A stretch of DNA of 64,000 nucleotides, taken from the NCBI GenBank assembly GCA_903926565.1, contig CAIYJU010000163.1:1-64000 (forward strand). Reading direction: 5' to 3'. The stretch's first letter is position 1. The number at the start of each line of letters is the position of its first letter. Positions 54,535 to 63,112 of this stretch are shown here, piece by piece. The position numbers and the translations under genes were made by a program. The notes under the pieces are model-generated. The model saw only the letters and a list, made by a program, of their open reading frames with translations. It did no database searches and was not told where the DNA came from. Source of the stretch: an uncultured Bacteroidales bacterium. GTDB taxonomy: Bacteria > Bacteroidota > Bacteroidia > Bacteroidales > FEN-979.

Positions 54535-55260
54535 TTATTTTCCGAACACTTTTTTTAGCAGTTCTGTGGCCTGTGCTGCCGGGTCTTTCCTGATTTTCGC
54601 CTCCTCCTTTGCCACCATCACAAACAGTCCGCCGATGGCTTTATCAGTAACATAGCCTGTAAGATCAGGGTTTTGTTTCTTGACAAACGGGATCTGGTTG
54701 TATTGCCTGATCAGATCAGCCCATAAACGGGTTGCATCAACTTTATCGAGGGATGCCTTGATAATGGGAGTGAATTTTACTTTCAATTCCGGGGATGTGG
54801 TTTTCTCCAGATAGCGGGTTGCCGCATCATTGTTGCCTTTGACGATATTAATGGCATCGGTGACGTTCATCCCGTTGATGGCAGCGACAAAAACCGGTTC
54901 AGCACTTTTTGCTGCATCTTCCGCAGCACGGTTGAGCGAGGTAACCACCTCATCAACCTGGGCCCCCAGGCCGATGCCCCGAAGTTTTGTTTCTATGTCT
55001 TTGGCTTCCTGGGGGAATGGAATTTTAATTGCAGGGTTGGCGAAGTACCCGTTCACCTGTGACACAATTTTAACGCCTTCTCCGGTTCCTTTAATGAGAG
55101 CCTCCCGGATGCCGGCTACCGCATCTTTTTCGGTCAGGCCGCCTTTTGCCGGGTCAAGAACCTGCTTGATCGATATCGGGAACTGGGCATTGCAGACATT
55201 CATTCCGGCCAGCATCAGCAATGCTGCCATGATGATAGGTTTAATTTTTATCAGTTGCAT
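54535..55260 (-). CDS. Secreted DUF4197 family protein
   Basis: A 241-residue protein with a signal peptide (IKPIIMAALLMLAGMNVCNA). The mature helical domain has the family's GLTEKDAVAGIREALIKGTGEGV at the start, DEVVTSLNRAAEDAA in the middle and YVTDKAIGGLFVMVAKEEA near the end. Its function is unknown. It is presumed periplasmic. The stop lies about 30 bases before the proposed hypF start on the same strand, so it may share a transcript with the maturation genes, although no functional link to hydrogenase is known. Confidence 0.88.
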   Translation of the reverse strand: MQLIKIKPIIMAALLMLAGMNVCNAQFPISIKQVLDPAKGGLTEKDAVAGIREALIKGTGEGVKIVSQVNGYFANPAIKIPFPQEAKDIETKLRGIGLGAQVDEVVTSLNRAAEDAAKSAEPVFVAAINGMNVTDAINIVKGNNDAATRYLEKTTSPELKVKFTPIIKASLDKVDATRLWADLIRQYNQIPFVKKQNPDLTGYVTDKAIGGLFVMVAKEEAKIRKDPAAQATELLKKVFGK

Positions 55261-55371
55261 TTCGAATTGTTTATTGATGATCAGAGATTAAACGTATTTA
55301 TTTCGCGTTTGTTTTATTTTGCATGGCAGTTTACTGATTCGTTTTGAAAATGATTACCTTTAGGAGTGTTT

Positions 55372-55480
55372 TTCACCACAATAGGCACAATAATAAACAA
55401 TAGGAAGGCACATTAGGTTTATCGACAGAGATTTTCTATTGTGTTTTTCCTATGTGTCCTATTGTGTCTATTGTGGTAAA
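55372..55480. repeat. Palindromic CACAATAG element
   Basis: The left arm (55372-55417) and right arm (55435-55480) are inverted copies. The outer 20 bases match almost perfectly (ACCACAATAGGCACAATA against ACCACAATAGACACAATA read in reverse). Both arms are made of short words such as CACAATAG and CACATAGG. It could form a long hairpin and ends 20 bases before the heparinase-like ATG. It looks like a small non-coding mobile or structural repeat. Confidence 0.75.
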
Positions 55481-55499
55481 TTTTAATCGGGTTTGATCC

Positions 55500-58157
55500 A
55501 TGAGAAAGTTCCTTTTTTTTATAATATTGACTGTTTTAATTCCGTGCCGGTTTTTTGCCCAGGGGAGCTGGAATCCTCCGGGACTTGATCCCACGTTTCC
55601 ACGGACATTGCTCGACAGTGTCGCTGTTCCTGATGTCAGGGCCACCTTGTCCGATCCTGAGTACCTCGGGTTGTACGGGAGTATCTGGTCGAATGCCAAT
55701 TCAGCCATCCCGGCAGGTAATTCCACCAATGAAGACCGGGCTGCCCGTTCCATGATTGCAAGGGATGCCGCATTTGTTTACCTGATGGATCGTAAAGTGT
55801 CCGCCAACACCATCCTTCCATTGTCAGCGGCCGGCAGGGACTCCCTGCTAACCCGTGTGCTGACCTTGCTTGAACAAATAAATACCGTTGTGGATGTGGG
55901 GACAGGCTGGACTTTTTATAATCCCTGGCAGCACCGCTCCAAGGAGCTCATTTCTTATCTCATTGCGTATGATTTGCTCAAGGGTGCCGGAACTACCCCT
56001 GCACAACTTGAGACATCAAAGGCAAAACTGCTTGAATACAGTGCAAACCTGTATCAGAAGTCGATGGCGTCCTATGTGGTTTATCTCTTCATCACCATGA
56101 AGTTTTTCACTTTTCAGTATAACAATCACAGCATCATGACTGCTTCGGCCCTGGGGCTGGCGGCGGTGTTATTTAACGATTATTCCAGTGCCAACATCAA
56201 TTACCAGCCTCAAAACTGGATCAATGCCGGACTTTATAACCTCGACAACACCCTTTGGGTGGAGAACGGGTCCTATCCGCGTGTTTCTGAACCAGATACG
56301 CTGGCAGGCTATGCCGAAGGTCCGAACTACTTTAAATACGCGTTCGAAAATGCATTCCCTTTTATCCGTTCCATGGGGAATTTTCTGCCTGATGGAAATT
56401 ATACAGCGACCTTCAACAATACCACACGAAGCATCCGGAACCCCTGGTTTGATCCGCGTTACGACCGGCTGTACGACTGGATGAACAAGATCAGGATGCC
56501 GGACGGGAGTTGTCCTGCAATCCACGATTGTTACATGGGTTTCGGTACGGCGATCATGGCTTTATCAGGCAAACCCCAATTCAACCTGGTCAATCCGGGG
56601 TTCTCCCCCGATGAGACCACCATGCGTACCCAATACCTGGCTACCAATATACAACACGGCACAATCACCGACAGCCTTTTTCAGGCGCTTCCGGCTGCCG
56701 GAAGTCTGATATTCAGGTCATCCTGGGCATCTTCGGCCATTTATATGCATTTTATCGGGAAGCATGGGGTTGCCCTGACCGGGGCCAAATCCCATCACCA
56801 GGCTGATGCCTCAAGCTTTTCAATTGCAGCTTACGGAGAACTTCTTGCTGTGGATCCGGGGTATCCGGGCGCATCTCTGGCTGACCTTGAAAATAAAGCT
56901 ATCGATCACAGCCTCATTCTTGTAAATGGAGCCGGGCCGTTGCCTCCAACCGGGGAATTTGTAAGTGCTTCAACAAATGCCGCATACATCGAACACAGTT
57001 TTGACACACCCCTTCTCGATTACGGGGAGGTCCGGGTAACTTACCAGGGAGCAGATATCATCCGTAAAAACCTGTTTGTCAGGAATAAGTATTTCCTGTT
57101 GTCGGATTTTGTCACTGCTGTCAGCGCCAAAAATTACACATTTCAGTTGCATGGGAATGGACTATATGGTAATACACCGGCGATGGCGACCGGAGCATTT
57201 GTACCTGATTTTGGAAACCAGAGGGCAATTTATTCAAGAAACAGTGTGTCGTTGCTGGCCAGAATTGTTGCAGCAGGAAATGCATCAGGATATACGTATG
57301 AAGCTGACAGTATGGTTATTAACGGAGGATTCAGGAAGTATTCTAAGATGCTGGTTCAGAAAAACAACGTAGCGACAACCTTGTTTCTTTCTACGCTCTT
57401 TCCATATAATGCCACGCTACCACAGGTTTTGAATGCCAGCCAGGGGAGTACGGTCGCCTCTGCAAGAATTGGGGCAGATGGTTTCAACGACCTTGTCTTT
57501 TGTTCCCAAAACAATGTTTTATTCACAGTATCAGCGGATTCCTCAGGAATGAACAAGGCAGTAAAAGGCAATGGAAAGATCAATTTTATGTCGGAGGCTA
57601 TGAATGGTCAGTTTTCCTGCTCATTTCTTCAAAATGGCGACAGTATCATTTCAGCTGGCCAGGTTGTTATTCAGGCCAATAAAAAGATGGATGTTGCCTG
57701 GATGCAGATCGATTCTGTCCTTTCGGGTGGTTATGTGTCCGATTTTGGTATTGTAAAGGTTTTTTCCGGTCGGCCATTGCAACTGCTCATGGGGCAGGTA
57801 ACCACACTTTCGTATGATTCCATGCACCATCTGGCAGTTATTACCTTCAGTGGCAAAGGAAATTTCACAGTCGGGCGGGTTGACCTGACCTGGGTCTGGA
57901 CGGGTGAGCAGGATACAGACTGGCATAACCAGGCAAACTGGCAACTGTTGAATCATTCATCCATCAAAGGGATTCCGGTCGCAACCAACAACGTAATTAT
58001 CCCTGCAGGAGTAAGCCATATCCCGCATGTCTCTTCGGGTAATACAGCCGTTTGTCACGATCTTACGATCCTTCCTGATGCTTCTTTGTCGATCGATACA
58101 CTGAAATTTCTGACAGTAGAAGGAACCTTAACCATTGGTGCCAGTCAGCAATACTGA
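55500..58157 (+). CDS. Secreted heparinase II/III-like polysaccharide lyase
   Basis: An 885-residue protein with a signal peptide (KFLFFIILTVLIPCRFFA), a helical (alpha/alpha) domain (about 30-400) and a beta-sandwich domain starting near residue 410. The family's GKHGVALTGAKSHHQADASSFSI block (metal or substrate His) leads to LLAVDPGYPG. The helical part holds FKYAFENAFPFIRSMG and Tyr/His candidates for catalysis (EGPNYFKY, IHDCYMGFG). A substrate such as alginate or a glycosaminoglycan is plausible. The C-terminal part (about 790-885) is like the pre-sorting domain of T9SS proteins, but the sorting domain itself is missing. Confidence 0.88.
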   Translation: MRKFLFFIILTVLIPCRFFAQGSWNPPGLDPTFPRTLLDSVAVPDVRATLSDPEYLGLYGSIWSNANSAIPAGNSTNEDRAARSMIARDAAFVYLMDRKVSANTILPLSAAGRDSLLTRVLTLLEQINTVVDVGTGWTFYNPWQHRSKELISYLIAYDLLKGAGTTPAQLETSKAKLLEYSANLYQKSMASYVVYLFITMKFFTFQYNNHSIMTASALGLAAVLFNDYSSANINYQPQNWINAGLYNLDNTLWVENGSYPRVSEPDTLAGYAEGPNYFKYAFENAFPFIRSMGNFLPDGNYTATFNNTTRSIRNPWFDPRYDRLYDWMNKIRMPDGSCPAIHDCYMGFGTAIMALSGKPQFNLVNPGFSPDETTMRTQYLATNIQHGTITDSLFQALPAAGSLIFRSSWASSAIYMHFIGKHGVALTGAKSHHQADASSFSIAAYGELLAVDPGYPGASLADLENKAIDHSLILVNGAGPLPPTGEFVSASTNAAYIEHSFDTPLLDYGEVRVTYQGADIIRKNLFVRNKYFLLSDFVTAVSAKNYTFQLHGNGLYGNTPAMATGAFVPDFGNQRAIYSRNSVSLLARIVAAGNASGYTYEADSMVINGGFRKYSKMLVQKNNVATTLFLSTLFPYNATLPQVLNASQGSTVASARIGADGFNDLVFCSQNNVLFTVSADSSGMNKAVKGNGKINFMSEAMNGQFSCSFLQNGDSIISAGQVVIQANKKMDVAWMQIDSVLSGGYVSDFGIVKVFSGRPLQLLMGQVTTLSYDSMHHLAVITFSGKGNFTVGRVDLTWVWTGEQDTDWHNQANWQLLNHSSIKGIPVATNNVIIPAGVSHIPHVSSGNTAVCHDLTILPDASLSIDTLKFLTVEGTLTIGASQQY

Positions 58158-58160
58158 TGG

Positions 58161-58598
58161 TTATAATGAAATGGTGTAGTTGTAGACAACAGGTTCAGGG
58201 TTATTCTGATCTTTTTCACTGTTTTTTTTAACTTCATCTTTTGGAGCAGATGTGTAATTTATCTGTACTCCTCCGGGGGGCAGTTTGAAGTTAATGGTCG
58301 TTTTTGTGGTCATTTTAACCCGCACACCCCTGTTTTTAACAGTTTCGAAACGAAGCAAACCCACAACGCGCAAGGCCTCTTCATCGCAGCCATGACCGAT
58401 CCCTTTCAACACATGTGCATGCCTGACCGTTCCATTGTCGTGAATATCATATTCAACAATCACCGATCCTTCAACCCTGGCTTCAAGCGCAGCTTCGGGG
58501 TAACGCAGGCTGGATGCAATAAACTCCCTGAAAGCGGAACTGCCGCCACTGTACTTTGGCAATTTCAGAAACGTCTTTTTATTGTGATGATCGGGCAT
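58161..58598 (-). CDS. Small TonB C-terminal-domain-like protein
   Basis: A 145-residue protein containing one TonB-C fold (about 18-103): FREFIASSLRYPEAALEA, GSVIVEYDIHDNGTVRHAHV, KGIGHGCDEEALRVV and VKMTTKTTINFKLP. Unlike TonB, it has no membrane helix or Pro-rich spacer and no signal peptide, so it seems to be cytoplasmic. The C-terminus is charged and low in complexity. Such stand-alone domains occur in Bacteroidota. Their role is unknown. It faces away from the sensor kinase gene. Confidence 0.85.
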   Translation of the reverse strand: MPDHHNKKTFLKLPKYSGGSSAFREFIASSLRYPEAALEARVEGSVIVEYDIHDNGTVRHAHVLKGIGHGCDEEALRVVGLLRFETVKNRGVRVKMTTKTTINFKLPPGGVQINYTSAPKDEVKKNSEKDQNNPEPVVYNYTISL

Positions 58599-58969
58599 TG
58601 ATTCCGGTTTGGTTCGTAAATAAGGCGATTATATTGTAAAAGTAAACAATATTTATTTTGATTCATCGAAGAAACATCATATAAACATCATTCCCGGCAT
58701 ATAGGTGGATTATACATTCCATTTACGTTCATCGGACAAAACTTAAACAAAACTTAACAGAGACTTAAGGAAGTACTTAAATGGGACTTAATTGACAAGT
58801 CGAGGATGTCCGCTTTTGTGAGTACTATTTCGATGGTGGATGCCATATGACAATTTATTGCTTAATCGGATTTTTTCGAAAAGGTGGCAGGTGAAAGTGC
58901 ATTTTTTTCTGCCTATACTGGATCAAAGTTGAGGGGAGTGTTCAATTATTTTTACCTTTACTCAGCAAC
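58599..58969. other. 371-base divergent intergenic region
   Basis: It separates the TonB-C-like gene (-) and the sensor kinase (+). It holds the phased ACTTAA array and a weak promoter-like pair for the kinase, TTG 58929-58931 and TACCTTTA 58953-58960, with 21-base spacing. No small ORF or RNA gene is recognised. Confidence 0.6.
58741..58791 (+). repeat. Phased ACTTAA hexamer array
   Basis: ACTTAA occurs five times, starting at 58741, 58752, 58763, 58775 and 58786 (steps of 11, 11, 12 and 11 bases), with a degenerate AAGT-type remnant after the last. The spacing is about one helical turn, so the sites lie on one face of the DNA. This is the layout expected of a cooperative regulator-binding site. 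Confidence 0.75.
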
Positions 58970-61900
58970 ATGCCAGGAATGGAGCAAAGTAAATTTTTTT
59001 CCCTTTTTAACCTTTCAGGAAATACAGGCATCGCCTTCAGATGGTTGCTGTTAACAATGATTATATGGCTATGGAGCAATGAGTTGTTAAATTCACAAAC
59101 ATTTACAAGGGTTAATTCAGGAACCAAATCAGATATTGGCCAGATTAAGGTGACGAATGACGGGAGTGCCTTTTTTCTTACCGACAAAATTTACACACTG
59201 GAAGATGACGTCTGGAAAAAGGTTGATTTTCCCGTTGCAGGTAAAATTGCCGCGTTTGATGCGATCTCCAGGGATGATATCTGGTTCAGCACTACCCTGG
59301 AGATAAGTACTTCATTATTATACCATTACCATAACGGAATTACCGAGAACATACATTCCCCGTTTGCAAACAGCATAAGTGCAGTGAGTTTTGAATCAAA
59401 AAACCTGGGGTTTTTTGCCAGCTATTCTGATGTTGTGGTTTACAACAATGGTGGTTTCGGGAAAGTAAATCCGGTTACCACGCGTGGTTTTATTTTCAAG
59501 TCGCATGGGATGAGTGCCGATAAATTTTGGGTTTTAAGCCAGTTTAACGAGTTTTTTATCTTTGAAAAGGGCCGCTATACCCGGATGTTTCCCGATAAAA
59601 CCGTGGTTGATTTTCAGTTTATCAATTCAGAACATGGATTTGTGTTATGTGACGATGCGATTCTTGAGGTCGATGGAATGAATGTAATCCATCAATACAA
59701 AAATACATTGTTTAAAAAAGCCAGAAAAATCTATGTCCGTGACAATGAAATATGGGTGATCGGCGATGCAGGTCTTATCCTTGTTCAGCAAAGCGGTTTA
59801 TTGCGCCAGGTGAATTTTGAGGGAAAAGAGAATCTCATCGCACTTGAATTCGGCAGAAATAATGACATCTGGATCACCGGAAAGGATGGGTTGCTGTTAT
59901 ACAGCGGATCAAGGAAATTCCGGTCATATAATGAACGTTATCCTGGTTTTGCCGCAAAGAAGTTAATTCCGTTCGGTATAGAACTGGATAACGAATATGG
60001 TGTAGCGCTGGCCGATTTCAACGGGGATGGTAAAACTGACATCTACACTGTCTGCATCTCTGATCCTGACAAATTATATATCAACCAGATCAATCCAAAG
60101 GAGGAACTCCAAAGTCTGGCATTGTTTGTCGATGAGGCGACCAAGCGTGGTGCTTTGCGGTTGCCAGGGCACAAAGTCTCAGTCAGCCCTTCAGAATTAA
60201 AACTGGGTGTTGCAGTTGCTGATATTGACAATGATGGGGATGAAGATATTTATCTGACCTCCCTGAATGGGAAAAACAAGTTGCTTCTGAACAACGGAAA
60301 AGGATATTTCAGGAGTGTTTCAGACCAGCATCATCGCGCCTCTGAGGATATTAACCGTTCCAATGCAGCAGCCTTTGCTGATGTTGATCTTGACGGAGAC
60401 CCCGATCTCTTTGTGACAAGTGAAAACGGAACAAACAGATTGTATCTCAACGACGGGAACGGTTACTTCACAGATGTTACAGATAATACCGGGCTTATCT
60501 CAACCGGCGGAGGAATGTGTGCTTCCTTCAGTGATGTAAATGAAGACGGGTATCCCGACCTATGTGTCACCTTCTGGTATCCTTCAAACAAAATATATCT
60601 CAATGAAACAAAAAACGGGATCGTTAAATTCCGTGATATCACTGCAAACACAGATCTGGCGAGATCGGAACCGGCAAAAAGCAACGGGGTGGTATTCGCT
60701 GATGTCAACAATGATGGTCATTCAGATCTTTTTATCGCAAACAGGCATACCTCAAACAAACTCTATCTCAATGATGGCAAAGGTAATTTCAGGGATGTGA
60801 CAGATGTTTTTTTTGAAAACAAAGTATTCATGACCAATGGCGCTGTATTTGCCGATTTCGATCTTGATGGCTACCAGGATCTGTACATTACCAACGTAGG
60901 TGAAAATGTGATGTACAGGAATATCAACGGTACCCGTTTCGAAGATGTTACCGGGAAATTCGGGACAGAACTCAGTGGTTACTGCACCGGATGCGCGGCA
61001 GGTGATATTGACAATGACGGTGATGTTGATTTTTACGCCGCGAATTACATCAATGGCAGCAGCATGTTGTTTCTGAATAAGATGGAGAAAAAAAATGCAG
61101 TTACATTTAAGATTTCCGGAACTCACTCCAACAGGAATGCAATTGGGGCAAAGATTTTTCTGTACCGGGCTAATCCTGGTCACTCAAAGGATACGCTTGC
61201 CGGTTTTCGTGAAATCAGCGGAGGAGGAGGGTATGGCTCTGTTTCAGCCAAAGAGGCGATTTTCGCGCTCACACCGGGGTTGGACTATTATGCGCTTGTT
61301 CAATTCCCTGCATCAGGGAAAACGGTAAGAGTAAACAAGATATTGGCTGGAAGTATGATCAGGGTAAATGAAGAGACAGGATTTGCCGCTTTCCTCACGT
61401 TGTCGGAAAAGGCTGTGATCCGGTTCTTTACTGATCCTGAGATGCAGCTTGAATTTGTCAAGTATGTCGCGGTTTTAATGATCCTGATCATTTACCTGGT
61501 CATTCAGCATAATGCCACGGCGCGGATTGCGGCAATGAGATGGATGATGTGCCTTGCCCTGTTACTGCTTTTTGCGGTGATTAACCAGGTTTTTCTGTTC
61601 AGTTCTGATCCTGTTTTATTTTTCATATCACCGGTCATTGCCATTGTAGGACTGGTGATCCTGCACCTTATTACTGAAAGGATCATGTTAAAACGCCAGT
61701 CTCAGCGGGAGAAGATGGAACTGCGGGAGAAGATTTCACGCGACCTGCACGACGACCTTGCTTCCACGCTTGGAAGTATCTCTATCTATTCCAGCACCCT
61801 TAAAGAGATGGATAGTTCCAGCCAGGTAAATTTCCGGAAACTGAGCGCTAAAATTTCAGAGCTGACCCAGACAGCCCTGCAATCAATTACTGACATTATC

Positions 61901-62329
61901 TGGATGACCTCTCCCCGGAATGATACCCTCCGAAGCCTTTTGTCAAAGGTGAGTGCACTCATGTTTGATGTATTAACAGATAATGGGATCAGATTTGATG
62001 AAAAGGTCGAACTTCCCGAACAGCAGGTTATTTTGGATGAGAAATTGAGACACAATACTTTTCTTATTCTGAAGGAGGCACTGAACAATGTTATCCGTCA
62101 TGCAAACGCCCGGAGTGTGACCCTGCGGGCACATCAAAAAGATAAAACCTGCTTCATTCAGTTTGCCGACGACGGCACCGGCTTCGACATTCATGAACTT
62201 AAGCGCGAAGGGGCGCATGGGAATGGCCTGGTAAACATGCGAAGGAGAGCCTCAGAATCAGGAATTGAATTTCGGATTCAGACAACAATTGGTTTGGGAA
62301 GTGTTATCGAATTATCTTTCAAAATATGA
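58970..62329 (+). CDS. Sensor histidine kinase with FG-GAP/VCBS-repeat ectodomain
   Basis: A 1119-residue protein (ATG 58979 also possible). A signal or anchor helix (about 24-40) is followed by a propeller-like sensor region (about 45-320). Seven calcium-binding FG-GAP-type repeats with DxNxDGxxDxY motifs come next (about 345-690), such as ADFNGDGKTDIY and ADIDNDGDEDIY. Three membrane helices follow (about 825-905), then a NarX/DesK-type kinase with H927 in SRDLHDDLASTLGS, N-box ALNNVIRHANA and G-boxes DDGTGFD and GNGLVNM. The NarL-type regulator downstream is its evident partner. It could sense a surface ligand or glycan, which is inference. Confidence 0.93.
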   Translation: MPGMEQSKFFSLFNLSGNTGIAFRWLLLTMIIWLWSNELLNSQTFTRVNSGTKSDIGQIKVTNDGSAFFLTDKIYTLEDDVWKKVDFPVAGKIAAFDAISRDDIWFSTTLEISTSLLYHYHNGITENIHSPFANSISAVSFESKNLGFFASYSDVVVYNNGGFGKVNPVTTRGFIFKSHGMSADKFWVLSQFNEFFIFEKGRYTRMFPDKTVVDFQFINSEHGFVLCDDAILEVDGMNVIHQYKNTLFKKARKIYVRDNEIWVIGDAGLILVQQSGLLRQVNFEGKENLIALEFGRNNDIWITGKDGLLLYSGSRKFRSYNERYPGFAAKKLIPFGIELDNEYGVALADFNGDGKTDIYTVCISDPDKLYINQINPKEELQSLALFVDEATKRGALRLPGHKVSVSPSELKLGVAVADIDNDGDEDIYLTSLNGKNKLLLNNGKGYFRSVSDQHHRASEDINRSNAAAFADVDLDGDPDLFVTSENGTNRLYLNDGNGYFTDVTDNTGLISTGGGMCASFSDVNEDGYPDLCVTFWYPSNKIYLNETKNGIVKFRDITANTDLARSEPAKSNGVVFADVNNDGHSDLFIANRHTSNKLYLNDGKGNFRDVTDVFFENKVFMTNGAVFADFDLDGYQDLYITNVGENVMYRNINGTRFEDVTGKFGTELSGYCTGCAAGDIDNDGDVDFYAANYINGSSMLFLNKMEKKNAVTFKISGTHSNRNAIGAKIFLYRANPGHSKDTLAGFREISGGGGYGSVSAKEAIFALTPGLDYYALVQFPASGKTVRVNKILAGSMIRVNEETGFAAFLTLSEKAVIRFFTDPEMQLEFVKYVAVLMILIIYLVIQHNATARIAAMRWMMCLALLLLFAVINQVFLFSSDPVLFFISPVIAIVGLVILHLITERIMLKRQSQREKMELREKISRDLHDDLASTLGSISIYSSTLKEMDSSSQVNFRKLSAKISELTQTALQSITDIIWMTSPRNDTLRSLLSKVSALMFDVLTDNGIRFDEKVELPEQQVILDEKLRHNTFLILKEALNNVIRHANARSVTLRAHQKDKTCFIQFADDGTGFDIHELKREGAHGNGLVNMRRRASESGIEFRIQTTIGLGSVIELSFKI

Positions 62330-62389
62330 CCTGAATGGGCTATAGTTTTTCCCTGCTATATTTCTTTAATTTGTGGTCAAATCTTTTCA

Positions 62390-63022
62390 ATGGAAATTAC
62401 GGTCGGAATTGTTGAGGATCATTTTGAGTTCAGGGTAAGTCTGGTATTCCTGGTTTCATCAATTGCGGAATACAGGGTTTTGTGGGCGGTTGGATCGGTG
62501 GAGGAGGCTATCGGCAATCAGTTGCAGGCCGATATCATCCTGCTTGACATCAGCCTTCCTAACCTTTCCGGAATCGAGGCCATTCCTTTATTCAAAGCCA
62601 AACACCCCGGGCAAAAGATCATCATGCTTACTATTCAGGACGATGAAGAGAGCATCATAAACGCCATCAGGGCAGGGGCAGACGGATATATCCTGAAAAA
62701 AACCAGTCCGCAAAAAATTCTCGAAGCCATCCAGCAGGTATATGAAGGGGGAGCTGCCCTCACGCCGATGGTGGCAAAGCAGGTTCTTTCCATGTTTATG
62801 CCTCAAAAGGCAGTCATTGAACTCGTAAATCCACTGACAACCAGGGAGAAAGAAATATTGACCCTGATCACCCAGGGCATGAGCACCGTGGTGATTGCTG
62901 AAACACTGTTCATCAGTTCACAAACTGTCAGAAATCATATTAAGAATATTTACGAAAAACTCCAGGTACACTCAAAAGCGCAGGCTGTTGCCAAAGCGCT
63001 CAAGGAAAATATTGTCGGATAG
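62390..63022 (+). CDS. NarL/LuxR-family response regulator
   Basis: A 210-residue regulator. The receiver domain has the acidic ED pair at 9-10, phospho-acceptor D53 in ILLDIS, Thr in MLTIQD and Lys in YILKKTSP. The LuxR-type HTH (about 148-205) has PLTTREKEILTLITQGMSTVVIAETLFIS and TVRNHIKNIYEKLQV. It follows the kinase by 61 bases and should be phosphorylated by it. The ACTTAA array upstream of the kinase is a candidate target, which would make the pair autoregulated. Confidence 0.95.
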   Translation: MEITVGIVEDHFEFRVSLVFLVSSIAEYRVLWAVGSVEEAIGNQLQADIILLDISLPNLSGIEAIPLFKAKHPGQKIIMLTIQDDEESIINAIRAGADGYILKKTSPQKILEAIQQVYEGGAALTPMVAKQVLSMFMPQKAVIELVNPLTTREKEILTLITQGMSTVVIAETLFISSQTVRNHIKNIYEKLQVHSKAQAVAKALKENIVG

Positions 63023-63112
63023 AAAATCACGACAGCCAATTACCGAAATTATAAAATAAATCATTTATTATAAAAACAGTTAACCTGCCAACTAATTTAA
63101 AAACAAATTGTT

